Of a DNA stretch of 64,000 nucleotides, positions 19,939 through 30,210 are shown piece after piece. A program made the position numbers and the translations under genes. Under the pieces are notes generated by a model, which did not search any database, had not been told where the DNA came from, and saw only the letters and a program-made list of their open reading frames with translations. How positions within the stretch are numbered: position 1 is the first letter of the stretch; every line of letters starts with the position of its first letter. The DNA is taken from positions 5,994,240 through 6,058,239 of the forward strand of contig OY755242.1 in assembly GCA_963576725.1 (NCBI GenBank). Reading direction: 5' to 3'. The stretch is from Azorinus chamasolen. Taxonomy: Eukaryota > Mollusca > Bivalvia > Cardiida > Solecurtidae.

Positions 19939-20150
19939 TTAACTCTTTGCACGCTAGCGGCGAAACTGTGATTACCTATGCAAACAGTTTGGATCCAGAT
20001 GAGAGGCCACATAATTCTGCGTCTCATCAGGATCCAAACTGTTTGTCATCTTGATCATATTTTTGCATAAAATTAAAGAAAGTTTATTGAAGAATTGAAG
20101 CAGACGTCAATTGTTGCAAACGAAACATCACTCAGCATAATAAGGATTAA
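19939..20150 (+). mobile_element. D-family MITE
   Basis: TTAACTCTTTGCACGCTAGC at left, AATAAGGATTAA at right. Hairpin GGATCCAGATGAGAGGCC and GCGTCTCATCAGGATCC. Confidence 0.8.
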
Positions 20151-20256
20151 GCAAGCTGTAGAGATCTGTAATATCGTCTACTTCAGGTTTGTCATCATTT
20201 GAATTTCTAAAAGATCAGTTTTAGGCATTCTGACCTAAGGCAAAATTGTCACAAGT

Positions 20257-20330
20257 TGTAAACAGTTTAGATTTTGATCAGACAGTTACTTGGTATTAGA
20301 TCTGAATCCAAACAGGGTGTCCCACTTTGC
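20257..20330. mobile_element. K hairpin relic
   Basis: GTAAACAGTTTAGATTTTGATC and TAGATCTGAATCCAAACAG, a mutated stem. Confidence 0.45.
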
Positions 20331-20526
20331 CAGCCTTTATTGTTTAAGTAGCTTGGATGGTAGTATTAACAATTACTATTAAAAGGAAACAAGGGTTTTT
20401 GTATCCTTTATATTATTAAAAAATCATTAAAATGAAAAAAAGGAGAAAGGCAAACAAAATGAGACAAAGCACTTTCTTATCTTTTAATTTATATACATTT
20501 CATCATTTATTGATTTACGTGTCAGG

Positions 20527-20565
20527 CTTATAGTATCTTATAGTGTCTTATAGTATCTTATAGTA
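20527..20565 (+). repeat. Short tandem repeat of CTTATAGTATC
   Basis: Three and a half copies of the 11-mer CTTATAGT(A/G)TC. Confidence 0.9.
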
Positions 20566-21735
20566 ATGTATGTAATTTATTTCTAATTCATATCATTTAT
20601 TTCTATGACGCCGGTTACTGATCAGGGTCTGTAGTGTTTACTACAGCACTAACTGTAATTTGCATGTATGACTATAATTTATTTTTAATTATATCATTTA
20701 TTGATATACTTGTTACATGTATGATGCTGCAAATAGCAAAGACCCTGGCCAGTTGTGGTAACTGCTCGGGGTATGTATTGTTTGCAGCACAGACTCACAA
20801 ATTGACCCTGAACAGACTCACACTCGCAGTCTCCTCAGGAAGAAGTAAGAAAATACAACACAATCACACAAAAAGACAAGGTATAGGCATGGATAAACTA
20901 TTAAGGGTCTTTTCTGTTTGCAAAAGCACAGAAAGGCTTATTTTGCTCAGACAAATTGTACCCGATATGGAACCCTGAAATCGTCTTCACTATATAATAT
21001 AAAGTGAAACAATATTATGTGTCTAACAACCCATATACCAATGGGAGGTTTTAATTCAAATTTTCACCCATGATAAGCTGTCAACCTTAATGTGAAGATT
21101 TTCTTAAAGAATGTAATTATTGCTCTGACCATTTTACCAGAGTTATGGGATTCTGAAATTTTCTTCACTGTATAACACATAGTCAAAAGTGCTTGATATA
21201 GAGACACTATTGTTAGGGGGAGTGGTGCATCAGAAACAATTTTCTAGTTAATTTTATTTTCCCTGTTGTATCCTGCCATGCAAAGTTGAAATATATTTGT
21301 TACTTTATAATTTGTCATATTGTTAATATCACCCCACAGTATATTTGGCAATTATTGTGTAGGGTATTTAGAATCATAAGGAATATGTCTAAAATTGGTG
21401 GAAGTGTATATATGGATAAGTGAATGATGCTTGCTAATTACTGTTATGGTCCACCAGATAGTAGCAGAAGTATGACCCTTACTTTCAAATAATGCAGTGA
21501 TGGCTCTATACTACATTAAACATCAATTTTGACTCTATTGGCACAAAGTGGCAAGTTGAGCTATTGGAATCGCACTGTGTGTGACATGTTCATAAAAAAA
21601 TTCTTTAAATGTCTTCCAAACTACTGACATGATTTTCAGAAAAATACACAGCAAACAATCAATATAATAAATATATATTATGTCCGAAACCTTCAGTACT
21701 GTCAGTACTTTGATTTAAACCTGGTACTAAACGTT
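20566..21735. other. Unassigned sequence with diverged repeat pair
   Basis: A/L core scraps at 20605-20645, 20738-20780 and 20905-20940. From 20949 the sequence is free of MITEs. A motif GATATGGAACCCTGAAAT-CG-TCTTCACT recurs about 185 bases later as TTATGGGATTCTGAAATT-TTCTTCACT. No reading frame is convincing. Confidence 0.5.
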
Positions 21736-21790
21736 CTGCCGGTTTCGCCAAAGCCACGAAGTCTGGCGGAAACCATCGGGACCGTCGGCC
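21736..21790 (+). pseudogene. Second trace of the Penelope-like tail
   Basis: CGCCAAAGCCACGAAGTCTGG and CGGAAACCATCGGGACCGTCG parallel the minus-strand bases at about 19255-19300. In the aligned frame both read SPK.R.LAE..G. Supports a repeated element. Confidence 0.4.
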
Positions 21791-21811
21791 GTTTACATTT
21801 ATACACAAATT

Positions 21812-22003
21812 GATCACTTCTTGAATATTCATTAAATTAAGAAAACATGTTCAAGGACATTGTTGGCTTATACAAAACTGTAGGATCAGGTCAATACAAT
21901 TACATAAGCAAATAGAGAAGACATCGACAAGACGGCTCCTACAGGAGTCGTCTCATCTTGGTCCACTCTGTTTGCAAAGGTGTTAATATGATGGAAAGGT
22001 TAA
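21812..22003 (+). mobile_element. A-family MITE, left end lost
   Basis: TTCTTGAATATTCATTAAATT, then stem GACGGCTCCTACAGGAGTCG flanked by AGAAGACATC and TTGGTCCACTCTG. Right end ATGATGGAAAGGTTAA. Confidence 0.75.
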
Positions 22004-22052
22004 TCTCTTATATGTAAACGTATTTTGGATATTTTCAAACTTTTGAAAAAAG

Positions 22053-22122
22053 GTCAATCGGTTTGGATCCTGATGAGAAGCCAAGTAAGTCCATGTGTCT
22101 TACCCGGATCCAAGGTTTTGCA
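22053..22122. mobile_element. K hairpin
   Basis: CGGTTTGGATCCTGATGAG and CTTACCCGGATCCAAGG with mutated middle. Confidence 0.55.
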
Positions 22123-22230
22123 GTTGGCACACATTGGGTTTTCTATGTAAATGCCATTGGATACAAAGCGGAGACCGCCACATGGGCGGGGTACTTTCAA
22201 CAGGACGTCGTAAAAGCATGAATAGCGATT

Positions 22231-22423
22231 CAGAGCAACAGATAAAGGTGCACACTCAAGAACTAAAATCGCCATTTCGTCACTAAACCCTATGTTGTAA
22301 ACACTCTTAAGAATCGCCTCAAAGAAACGATTCTTAAGAGTGGTCACACCATAAGCTTGTGTGGAGAAATAAAAGAGTTATTCTTGAAAATGTTTGAATT
22401 TACGCATCTTATCTGGAGCTCTG
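22231..22423 (+). mobile_element. I-family MITE, full length
   Basis: CAGAGCAACAGATAAAGGTG at left, CATCTTATCTGGAGCTCTG at right. The hairpin ACACTCTTAAGAATCG...CGATTCTTAAGAGTGG is nearly perfect. Confidence 0.88.
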
Positions 22424-22428
22424 GTGAT

Positions 22429-23192
22429 TTAACCCTTCGCTTGCTATTCACGTCAATATACGTACATGTAAATAGTGAAGACCCAGATGTAGGAGCTGTC
22501 TCATCAGGGTCTGCACTATTTAGAATTGGAAAAGTAGTAAAGTCAAGCAGGCAAAGCCACATACAAGACGCAACCACCACCAAAACACTGATAGACAGCA
22601 TAACACACACACAACCACACACCCAAACACACACGAAATGAACACAGAAAACACCAAAAGACACACAAGAACCAGAGACAAACGTTTTACACATGAACAA
22701 AATCACAAGCACAAAGACGCAAGGCAAACAAAAGGAAGGGTGACAAAGAGAGTACCGCCTTGGCACGGTCAGTAGCAAAAACACCACTGGGGGTTTAAAC
22801 CGGTTTACGGACGTCCTAACCTCACACTTCTCTCAAAGTCACCCTAGCTTTACAAATAGTGTAAATAAAGGTCTCCCCGCTGGACTTACCCACAACATAG
22901 ACGACGGTGAACACAGGACAACATGTAAAACATAGCATAATAACTGTGACAATCCGTCAAATATGTACTCAATGACTTTGCTGAAGTCAGAGCACCTGCA
23001 GGTAAGCCGTTAAGGGCACGACAGGGAAAAAGTAATGCACTATTTACAAGTTGATTGTGCAATCAGTGCACTCCACAGCAGTGGTTGCACAACGAAATAC
23101 TTGTACACAGTGAAGATATATGTAATTATACAACAGGGCATGGGTAAAGAAAAGGAGAAATGTATTTCAAAGTTCAGCAAGCGAAGGGTTAA
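22429..23192 (-). mobile_element. C-family MITE split by a retroposon
   Basis: Left part TTAACCCTTCGCTTGC to GTCTGCACTATTTA (22522). Right part resumes TGCACTATTTACAAG (23036) and ends GCAAGCGAAGGGTTAA. Joined across the insert, the C order is complete except for one deleted stem arm. Confidence 0.9.
22523..23035 (-). mobile_element. Retroposon with 11-bp target duplication
   Basis: A 513-bp insert flanked on both sides by TGCACTATTTA (22512-22522 and 23036-23046), a direct target-site duplication. On the minus strand it has a conserved core ACTGACCGTGCCAAGGCGG preceded by AACCGGTTTAAACCCCC, then a T/TG-rich half, and ends TTTACTACTTTTCCA. Two other copies (24466, 36880) share the core or the 3' end. 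Length and duplication point to a SINE or other short non-LTR retroposon; I cannot name the family. The 147-codon minus-strand frame in it is not supported as a gene. Confidence 0.75.
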
Positions 23193-23840
23193 ATGTAAAT
23201 TTGAGAAACCAATGTTAAATGACCGAAATGTTCGGAATTGTTTCCGCTTTAATCCAAAATAATAGGAAGCAAGACATGGCTAACTATGTATATGCCAACG
23301 AACAATGAGCACAAAGAATGTCCTCTATGCTATAGTCTTGTCATGTGACGGTATAGCCATACAAGTTGCCGTGCCAGAAGGCAAACATGTCACTGGGCGA
23401 TGTTACCGTCATGTGGTACTGAATTCACAGACTGAAGGTTTGTATTTCTAACCGCGGAGAATACTTTAAAAGGATGTAAACTTAATTTGACCATTTGAGT
23501 CGATTCCTTTTAAAATAATACATACTACATATTGCATAGCGAACAACCCTCGTACCTTTCCGAGATTGTCGGAATCCACCTAGTAGTTAACGATTGTGCC
23601 AGTGTTAGACATCCCATTTCTGTGGCATTCATTAACCTTAATATGGTAAAATTCGAACGTTAAGGAAAGCCGACATACATACTGGTATTATTACAAGCAA
23701 TGCCATTTTCAATTGCACACAAATACAGTTTGTAGTTTAAAATATTATCCACAAGTCAATTCATATTGTCAACCTGTCTACACATGATGTTTCTAAAGGT
23801 TTTGCACAAGACTGGTTCATTTCAAATTTCAACTTAAACC
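23193..23840. other. No gene seen; 3' flank of the GT11 pseudogene
   Basis: No MITE and no supported frame. A polyadenylation signal for the minus-strand pseudogene cannot be placed with confidence. Confidence 0.5.
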
Positions 23841-24960
23841 TCATGCGAGCCCTATCCATTCTTCGGGAAACATGTCATGCCTATTGAGCCTTCGGTCATA
23901 ATAGCTGCCTTTACGTGGAAATCCTGTCCAGCAAAGAACTTCCCCACCACCCAGCCACGCTCCCCACCAAGCAAACGTACTACCACCTCCATATATTACC
24001 AACGGACTGATGGTAACATTATTCCATTTCAAGTTTTCACCACACCACTTCTTGTCATCACTCATTAAAAAAGTGCACACAAGTGTAATTCTTCCTATAC
24101 CATTCCATGGCGTCTTTAAAGTAACGTATGGGTGCTGTTACATAACCATGTTTCTTTGAACCAGGGTCGAGAAAGTCTCCCCTTCGAACATGAACCCCAA
24201 CCGTTGTCACAGTTACCTGAACTGAGTCTTGCATGAATTATTGACCTTATCCACAAATGTTTGTTTAAGTTTCACAACGTTTCTAATTACTGCTTCAGCA
24301 CCTTTAAAATATTTTCAAAATGTATGAAACCGTTAAGTGTCCAGTTGTGTGCATGGTCAAACTTGGTAGCTTCTTCATCAAAATTTACTTTACTTGATTT
24401 CGAATATGTTCGAGCGTTTTCGTGTTTGAGAAGCAGAACATTTGGCAACTCGAACAATTTCGTAATGGAAAAGTAGTAAAGTCAAGCAGGCAAAGCCACA
24501 TGCAAGACGCAACCACCACCAAAACACCGATAGACAGCATGACACACACACACACACAACCACACACCCAAACGCACACGCACACACACACGAAATCCTG
24601 GGTCGATTAGTGGTGTGTAGCCGTGGTATATTGACAATCCTATTAGCGTCGCCACCTGGAACATTTGGTTTCCAGTTCTTCCACCATTAAACACAAAATT
24701 CATGAAATGAGTGCACTCGAATCTATCCCCCGTGTTAGGCTTTCTTAAACATGAACTTGAATCAACCCTTCAAATGCATTGTAAAACCTCATTTGACTGG
24801 ACACAACTGAACCTTTCGATTGGCATATATTCAGTTTTACAGCCTTTGTACTTGGGTATGTGCGGGTGTGTTTAAAACATGAGAGGTCACGTTTTCTGAA
24901 GTACCCTGATTCGAATAGGAAAGGAAACACAACATACACTGATAACCTACGACGCAACAT
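23841..24960 (-). pseudogene. Alpha-1,2-fucosyltransferase (GT11) pseudogene
   Basis: Galactoside alpha-1,2-fucosyltransferases (GT11) are Golgi type II membrane enzymes that move fucose from GDP-fucose to galactose-ended glycans. On the minus strand the domain is visible in order: N-terminal MLRRRLSVYVVFPFLF (24960, possible signal anchor), start of the catalytic domain FNGGRTGNQMFQVA (about 24690), the GDP-fucose motif VGVHVRRGDF (24175-24192), GYVTAPIRYFKDAMEWYRK, SDDKKWC (about 24055), STFAWWGAWLGGG, FPRKGS, and a C-terminal FPEEWIGL with stop at 23841. It is single-exon, about 320 codons, as in many invertebrate members. The frame breaks at least four times: near 24768, at 24300, at 24216 (one base missing in AGGTAAC) and in an A6 run at 24067-24072. 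A retroposon also interrupts it at 24466-24595. Catalytic residues are kept, so inactivation is recent on the protein scale. Confidence 0.85.
24466..24595 (-). mobile_element. 5'-truncated copy of the 22523 retroposon
   Basis: Minus strand: begins in the TG-rich part and ends TTTACTACTTTTCCA, the same 3' end as at 22523. It cuts the GT11 frame between GYTPLIDPGF and the ELPNVLLLKHEN segment. Loss from the 5' side with a fixed 3' end is the pattern of retroposition. No clear target duplication is visible. Confidence 0.75.
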
Positions 24961-25089
24961 GACCTCGACTACCGTACATCTTGAGATTTTTATGTTTCAG
25001 GCTGATGTCTATAATATTATATCTTTGTATGTGATGCACTTATCACACAGTCCAAACTTAAGTTGTATTCTGTAGTTAACAGGCAGCAG

Positions 25090-25540
25090 TCTTAATTGAG
25101 ACGAATTTGTATTTAATTTGATACCATCACCTTATTCTGAAAGAGAAAAATAAATTGTTGCTACCATCATTGTATTCTGACAATCAAAAACACATTCTCT
25201 ATTATCACCTTATTATGAAAATCAATACCATTGTCGCATTCTAAATACAACAATGGCAATACATTTGGCACCACTGCTGTAGTCTGAAGAAAATTATCCT
25301 GATAAAAGAAAAACAAACACAAATAATACTGAAAAAGAAAAAAATACCCACATCACTTTTGGTACAATCAATCTATCCTGAAAAAAGAAATGATACTTCT
25401 TTTTATAATCACAGTAATTTGAAATACAAACTCTATACCTGTACTACCGTCAATGTATTCTAAAAAACAAAAACAACAACACCGGTGCTACCATCACCTT
25501 ATTCTGTAAAAGAAAACAAATAATCGAAATAACGGTAAAC
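25090..25540 (+). repeat. Degenerate minisatellite
   Basis: TACCATCACCTTATTCTGAAA-like units recur about eight times with A-rich spacers (for example 25121, 25158, 25205, 25484). Period is irregular, about 45-55 bases. Confidence 0.6.
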
Positions 25541-25556
25541 TCCCTATGTCAATTGC

Positions 25557-25766
25557 ATGTGGTTTGTTATATCTGCATGTCGGTCATTCAATTATTTATT
25601 AATACCTATCTGTAAGACAGAAGACAGTCTGAATGCAGGGAGAAAGTCATACCGAAAGCTCCCAATGAACTTTCTGCACGACTTTCACCCTGTATTAAGA
25701 GGTCACCTGCGTACAATGTATATATTCTTCATTAATAAATTTGCGGTTTAGAAGGATTTGTTATAT
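25557..25766 (+). mobile_element. B-family MITE
   Basis: ATGTCGGTCATTCAATTATTT at left, TGCAGGGAGAAAGTCATACC, right end GCGGTTTAGAAGGATTTG. Its left 88 bases are a near-identical inverted copy of 26003-26090. Confidence 0.75.
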
Positions 25767-25912
25767 ATTAAATATGTTCTGCACAGGTTGAAACACGTTG
25801 AAACATATTAAGGTTCACAGTCACGAATCGCGTTTTTAAAGACAGACAAAATAAATTGTGTACATGTTTCAGTGAAGTTCTACTGTATTAAGATCTGCTT
25901 TATAAACATATG

Positions 25913-26402
25913 TTAATAGCTCAGAGAGGCTATTCACTCAACACATTACACTCTACAAACTATTAATAATAATACAGGGTGTAATTCGTGCAGAAAGCTC
26001 ATTGGGAGTTTTCGGTATGACTTTCTCCCTGCATTCAGACTGTCTTCCGTCTTACAGATAGGTATTAATAAATAATTGAATGACCGGCTTCGTATCTTGC
26101 ATAAACCCTATATCCTACTATTCAGCACCATTGGACAATTCTTTGGGTTCAGAGGAGGAGCAATTCTGTTTTATACTAAGTAAATATACATCAAACCTTA
26201 ATTCCGATAGTTTGGCCCTGTTTCGCAATTTCAAAGATTAATATGAATAAGAGAACTCTACATATATACGCATCCAAAATCATCTCAAATGACACATCTT
26301 ATCACTCCGCCATTTTCATTTGTATGGCGTCAAGGGTTTAAATATATATTAATATTTTGTAGAGTGTAATGTGTTGAGTAAAGAGGCTCTCTGAACTATT
26401 AA
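25913..26402. mobile_element. M: 490-bp element with 60-bp inverted ends
   Basis: TTAA-TAGCTCAGAGAGGCTATTC to ACTCTACAAACTATTAATA (25913-25975) is the reverse complement of 26346-26402, which ends CTCTCTGAACTA-TTAA. TTAA flanks both. The interior holds a B fragment and unassigned sequence. No coding capacity. Confidence 0.75.
25979..26097 (-). mobile_element. B-family fragment inside M
   Basis: GCAGAAAGCTCATTGGGAG to AATAATTGAATGACCGG, an inverted copy of 25577-25664 with about two differences. Confidence 0.75.
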
Positions 26403-26506
26403 TATATTAATTAGAAAATGGTGATTATAAATGTATTGTATTAAAAACGACGTATCTTCCATTCCAGCCACCACCTATCATAACTCGTGACTTGCTATGC
26501 AATTAA

Positions 26507-26710
26507 TTATCACTGGCCCAATGTTGGACTAACATTGGCAAACGTGTATTATCATCAAGCCAATGTTGGACCAACAGTGTGCCAACATTACCCAAATATT
26601 CACTTATCATTGGACCAATGTTTGGATAACATCGGCATATGTGTATTATCATCGAGCCAGGGTTGGGCCAATAGAGTACCAACCATTGCCCAGCTATTAC
26701 TTGTGTTGGC
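26507..26710 (+). repeat. 97-bp tandem repeat rich in CCAATGTTGG
   Basis: TTATCACTGGCCCAATGTTGG at 26507 recurs as TTATCATTGGACCAATGTTTG at 26604. Each unit contains inverted CCAATGTTGG/CCAACATT pairs and GTGTATTATCATC. A third partial unit follows. Frames across it on both strands come from the repeat, not a gene. Confidence 0.8.
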
Positions 26711-27374
26711 ACCAGTCTCCAATAAGGTTCGAAACCCGGTAGGGGTGAAGTCATGATGGCATTTAGCTGGGATGCAGAAGGTTGGCGGACTGTTAAATAG
26801 CCACATAAAATACTAGTATAAACAAACTAGTGTTTATTCCTTATCATGATTTAACAAGTCATTTGAAAAAGTTCTAAAAAGGTCAAGCGTCATGTACGGA
26901 AACCAGCTTTTCCAATTCCGCAGGTTATTCGTAGGGTAGATCTATCTGAGGAAATAAATATGCAAGTTCAGAATATTCCTTCATATTAACTTCTTGGAAA
27001 ACTACATATGCTTGGTCCTATGCCCTAAAGTATGCAGAATGGTTTGCAATACAAATCAGTTCTATCGGTGCATCTACAATAATAATAATAAACATTTCCT
27101 CTCTAAAAAGGTCTTCTTGTAAACAATATATTAACAGGCTAGAACAAGATGTACTATCCTTAAAGATCGCATTACCGATACTTTTTATGGATTTAATGAA
27201 ATACCGGATATTATAACAGCACATTGTGATAATACATCTGGTATGCAAATCAAGTGATAGATCTAGATGTTTAGATAATTCTGAATACATCGTCATTTGG
27301 TGTGTACTGGTATTACTGCATAGTCACTGGCTATGAATAATGTTTATTTATATTAGAAACTGTTTTTCATGATC
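26711..27374. other. No gene seen
   Basis: Unassigned AT-rich sequence; a short (AAT)n at about 27069-27082. Confidence 0.5.
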
Positions 27375-27811
27375 TTATTATCCTACCAATTTGACCTGAG
27401 ACTCATGCATATTCCGTGTATTATCGTCGGTAATATTCGAGTAAATTTCCGAAAGTATAAGAATGCGCTATAAAAAATACAGTAAAACTCCACTAATGAG
27501 ACCAGCAAAAGGGGACATAATTCACAGTGGCAAAGGCCGGTGGTAGCTCAATACAGGACGAAAGTTATGCAGAAAGCTCCTGTAGGAGCTTTCTGCATAA
27601 CTTTTGTCCTGCATTAAGCAACCACCTGCTTATAAAGACAGCCATGTTTATTTATTAAGTGGTCACATTAGAGGGGGGTTACTGTACAATCCTCGTGGAA
27701 CATGATTATCCCGGCGTTTGGTTTGCTATGTTTGTCACAGAGTATTACGAACAATACCGATAAACATGCCGAAATTTAATCGAGTCTCAGGTCAACTTGG
27801 GAGGATAATAA
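27375..27811 (+). mobile_element. N element copy 1, with a B element inside
   Basis: Inverted ends TTATTATCCTACCAATTTG-ACCTGAGACTC and GAGTCTCAGGTCAAC-TTGGGAGGATAATAA. 437 bp. The B element at 27480-27684 sits in its middle. The whole unit recurs in opposite orientation at 45256-45692. Confidence 0.88.
27480..27684 (+). mobile_element. B-family MITE, subtype with GGTCACATTAGAGG
   Basis: TA-CAGTAAAACTCCACTAATG and AGAGGGGGGTTACTG-TA. The stem GTTATGCAGAAAGCTCCTG and complement is near perfect, centred on CTCCTGTAGGAG. 205 bp. Confidence 0.92.
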
Positions 27812-28174
27812 CTCTGTTGGATTATGATGTTTGCCTTTAAAACTCTACATTTCATGCAGAAGAAATCAATATATAAAATATACTCGCATGTTTTGTTGAC
27901 GTTTGTGTGGTCTACTCTAGAACTGGATATGTACAAATTTACGGCTGAATGGTACGGTCTAATAAAACTATGGTCTCCTCTCGCACAATAGATCTAGATA
28001 TTATTTTTTATTTGAAAATCTAAAAAATATTATTTTTTTGTAATACGCAAATTAAGTATTTTATAAGTTCATGAATGGGAAAATTGATATATTAAAAGCA
28101 GGTTCACTAAAAGGTACAGTTGTGAAATGTTCTCTGAAGACCGGTGGTAGCCTAATACAAATTAACTAAGAGAT
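27812..28174. other. No gene seen
   Basis: Unassigned, with a B scrap (GGTGGTAGCCTAATAC) at about 28143. Confidence 0.5.
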
Positions 28175-28348
28175 ACAGCGTGATAGTATAAATATCGGTC
28201 ATGGACAGAGATGGCTGCTTAATGAAGGGTGAAAGTAATGCTCTTCTATGAATTTTCTGCATGACTTTCACCTCGCATTAAGGAGCCACCAGCCAAAGGG
28301 ATTTTACATTCTTCTCTACAAGAATTCCGGTTAAGAGGGGTTTCACTG
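28175..28348 (+). mobile_element. B-family MITE, left end truncated
   Basis: CAGCGTGATAGTATAAATATC, GATGGCTGCTTAATGAAGGG, right end GGTTAAGAGGGGTTTCACTG-TA. Confidence 0.8.
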
Positions 28349-28544
28349 TATGAAAACAGTATAATATTGTTTGTCCGTTTTCACTTTCTAATGATAATAA
28401 AGAGTCACTTACAAATGGCGAACAAATGTTAGCGTACACAATTAATGCGGAATGCATTAAAGAAATTAACTCATACAAATGCCAAAGATTGCCAAATATG
28501 TCTTCTGCATTTGCACATGCTGCTTGGCCTTGTTTAAACACCTG

Positions 28545-28733
28545 CTCACGTCTTTTCTAAAGGCTACTGGAGTCGTCTGAACTGGGTCATCTCTATGTGC
28601 TTATGAACTAACTCGTAGATCTGATAACACAGATTCTACCGATGCCACAAGACCCTGTGTACATTATTTACGTTCAGCAACTAAATATTCATTATATTAT
28701 TTCTTTCATGAATATGCAACAGGAAATGGTTAA
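28545..28733 (-). mobile_element. A-family MITE, left part lost
   Basis: One stem arm (GAGTCGTCTGAACTGGGTC), CACAGATTCTACCGATG and right end ATGCAACAGGAAATGGTTAA. Confidence 0.65.
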
Positions 28734-29331
28734 TATCTTGATTCAAGAGTTTATGACTGTATTTACACTCCTGGTAACCATGGATACCACGAAGTATGTG
28801 CCATGTGTTGCAACCGTCCCAACATGATCTATCATTCAGCCAGCATTGATGTAGAACATAGGTATCATTTGTTTCATTTATTGTGTTTAGGAGCATGGGA
28901 GCACGAGTACATCACTAGAATAATGCAGTGCGACACAACTGTGTCCAAGACACATTGTAAAAGCAAACTACATGTACTTTGAAAAATACCAATTGTGACA
29001 GTGTAGATTCTGAACTTGGCGTTCGATTCGGTGATGCTATGAATAACGGAATGTAAATCTACAATAGTTTATGAAGGTGACATGTGTCCATGAATTAATT
29101 AAGTTTCAGGCATAATTAAACAAATCATGAGTTCACATGCTATTTTAAAAAAATAACTAATTAATATGCAAGCTATTATTAGCTGCATTAATATCCTGGG
29201 GTGAAGGGTTAAAAAGAGTACATAAATAGGACTATTAGAATAATGTAGGATATACCATAAATTGTTATTCTCAATGCTCGTGTAGAGACTGATGACACCA
29301 ATTGCACCGGCAGCCCTGTCTTGCTTTGTTA
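28734..29331. other. No gene seen; weak A scrap
   Basis: About 29146-29212 resembles the end of an A element (GGGGTGAAGGGTTAA). The rest is unassigned. Confidence 0.5.
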
Positions 29332-30210
29332 GACCAGATTCGTAACCGATCACATTTGTAATAGATATGTTACGAATGTGATAACATTCGTAACAGTTAC
29401 AATGTGAGTGTCCGACATCGTGATTGACATTAGAATCACATACATGTATGTAACAGGTTGAGTTCCTAGCTGGCAATGTTCAATTAGTTAATAATAATAG
29501 GATTATCATTGTATATTTGCATAATTATATTCCCTTGAGGATCATTTCTCAACTTTTCACTACCTTCGTAGCATAATTTAAAGATATAATGTACACTGCT
29601 TGTAACATGTGTTATGATTTTAGGATACCTTCAATTTTTCATAGAACTTGTCATATACATGCACCTATGCAATGTTGTTAATGTGTGCATATAACTAAAT
29701 AAGTGTTACTTTTTAGTTCCTTTATTTGCTTGTAACTGAGTAATACACTATGCCAAATATTTTAGAAATTATAAAAATAATGATATACTCTAAGGAAAGA
29801 CAACCGTAGTCATTTCTGTTGTTAATAAGTTTAATTTGTTGTTTGAATTTGAAATAAAAACGTGTAATTTGTATGATGAATAATGATGACGATGATGATG
29901 ATGATGATGATGATGATTGATGATGTTGATGATGGTGATTGGATGGTCATGGTTTCATTCCGATACTAATAATGAGCTGACTTGAAATAACACACCATGT
30001 AATTGTTCACAACTTGTGACAAATGGCTTTCAGTTGTACACATGCACTGTTTTTCTTCCTTTTTTGTATGCCATTTGACGTGTTACAAATGCGATTGTAT
30101 GTCACATAAAAATCAGCATCGATCACATTCGTCACAAAATGTGACGCTTGTTACGAAAGTGATCACATTCGTAACACGTGTTACGAATGTGATCCGTTAC
30201 GAATGTGGTC
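29332..30210. mobile_element. P: 879-bp element with inverted ends built from GATCACATTCGTAAC
   Basis: Left end 29332-29394 (GACCAGATTCGTAACCGATC, then TGTTACGAATGTGATAAC) is the inverse of 30149-30210, which ends GTTACGAATGTGGTC. Each end is itself palindromic. The interior carries a (GAT)n tract at 29883-29935 and no supported gene. Confidence 0.75.
29883..29935 (+). repeat. (GAT)n microsatellite
   Basis: About 16 near-perfect GAT/TGA triplets. Confidence 0.95.

Noticed and set aside
22344..22787. 147-codon open frame on the minus strand, the longest in the window
   Set aside because: It lies mostly within the retroposon at 22523 and runs into an I element. The protein is made of TG-repeat translation (VFVLVI, VCVWVCGCVCV) and has no family motif.
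24466..24595. Reading the GT11 interruption as a normal intron
   Set aside because: The segment recurs at 22523 as part of a retroposon with target duplication, and no AG acceptor is well placed at its 3' side.
24385..24703. Several valine/cysteine-rich minus-strand frames
   Set aside because: They read the TG-rich retroposon insert. Only the part from 24600 upward belongs to the GT11 remnant.
26487..26806. Overlapping frames of 68-89 codons on both strands
   Set aside because: They are repetitive translations (CQHYPN, NVGPT) of the CCAATGTTGG tandem repeat.
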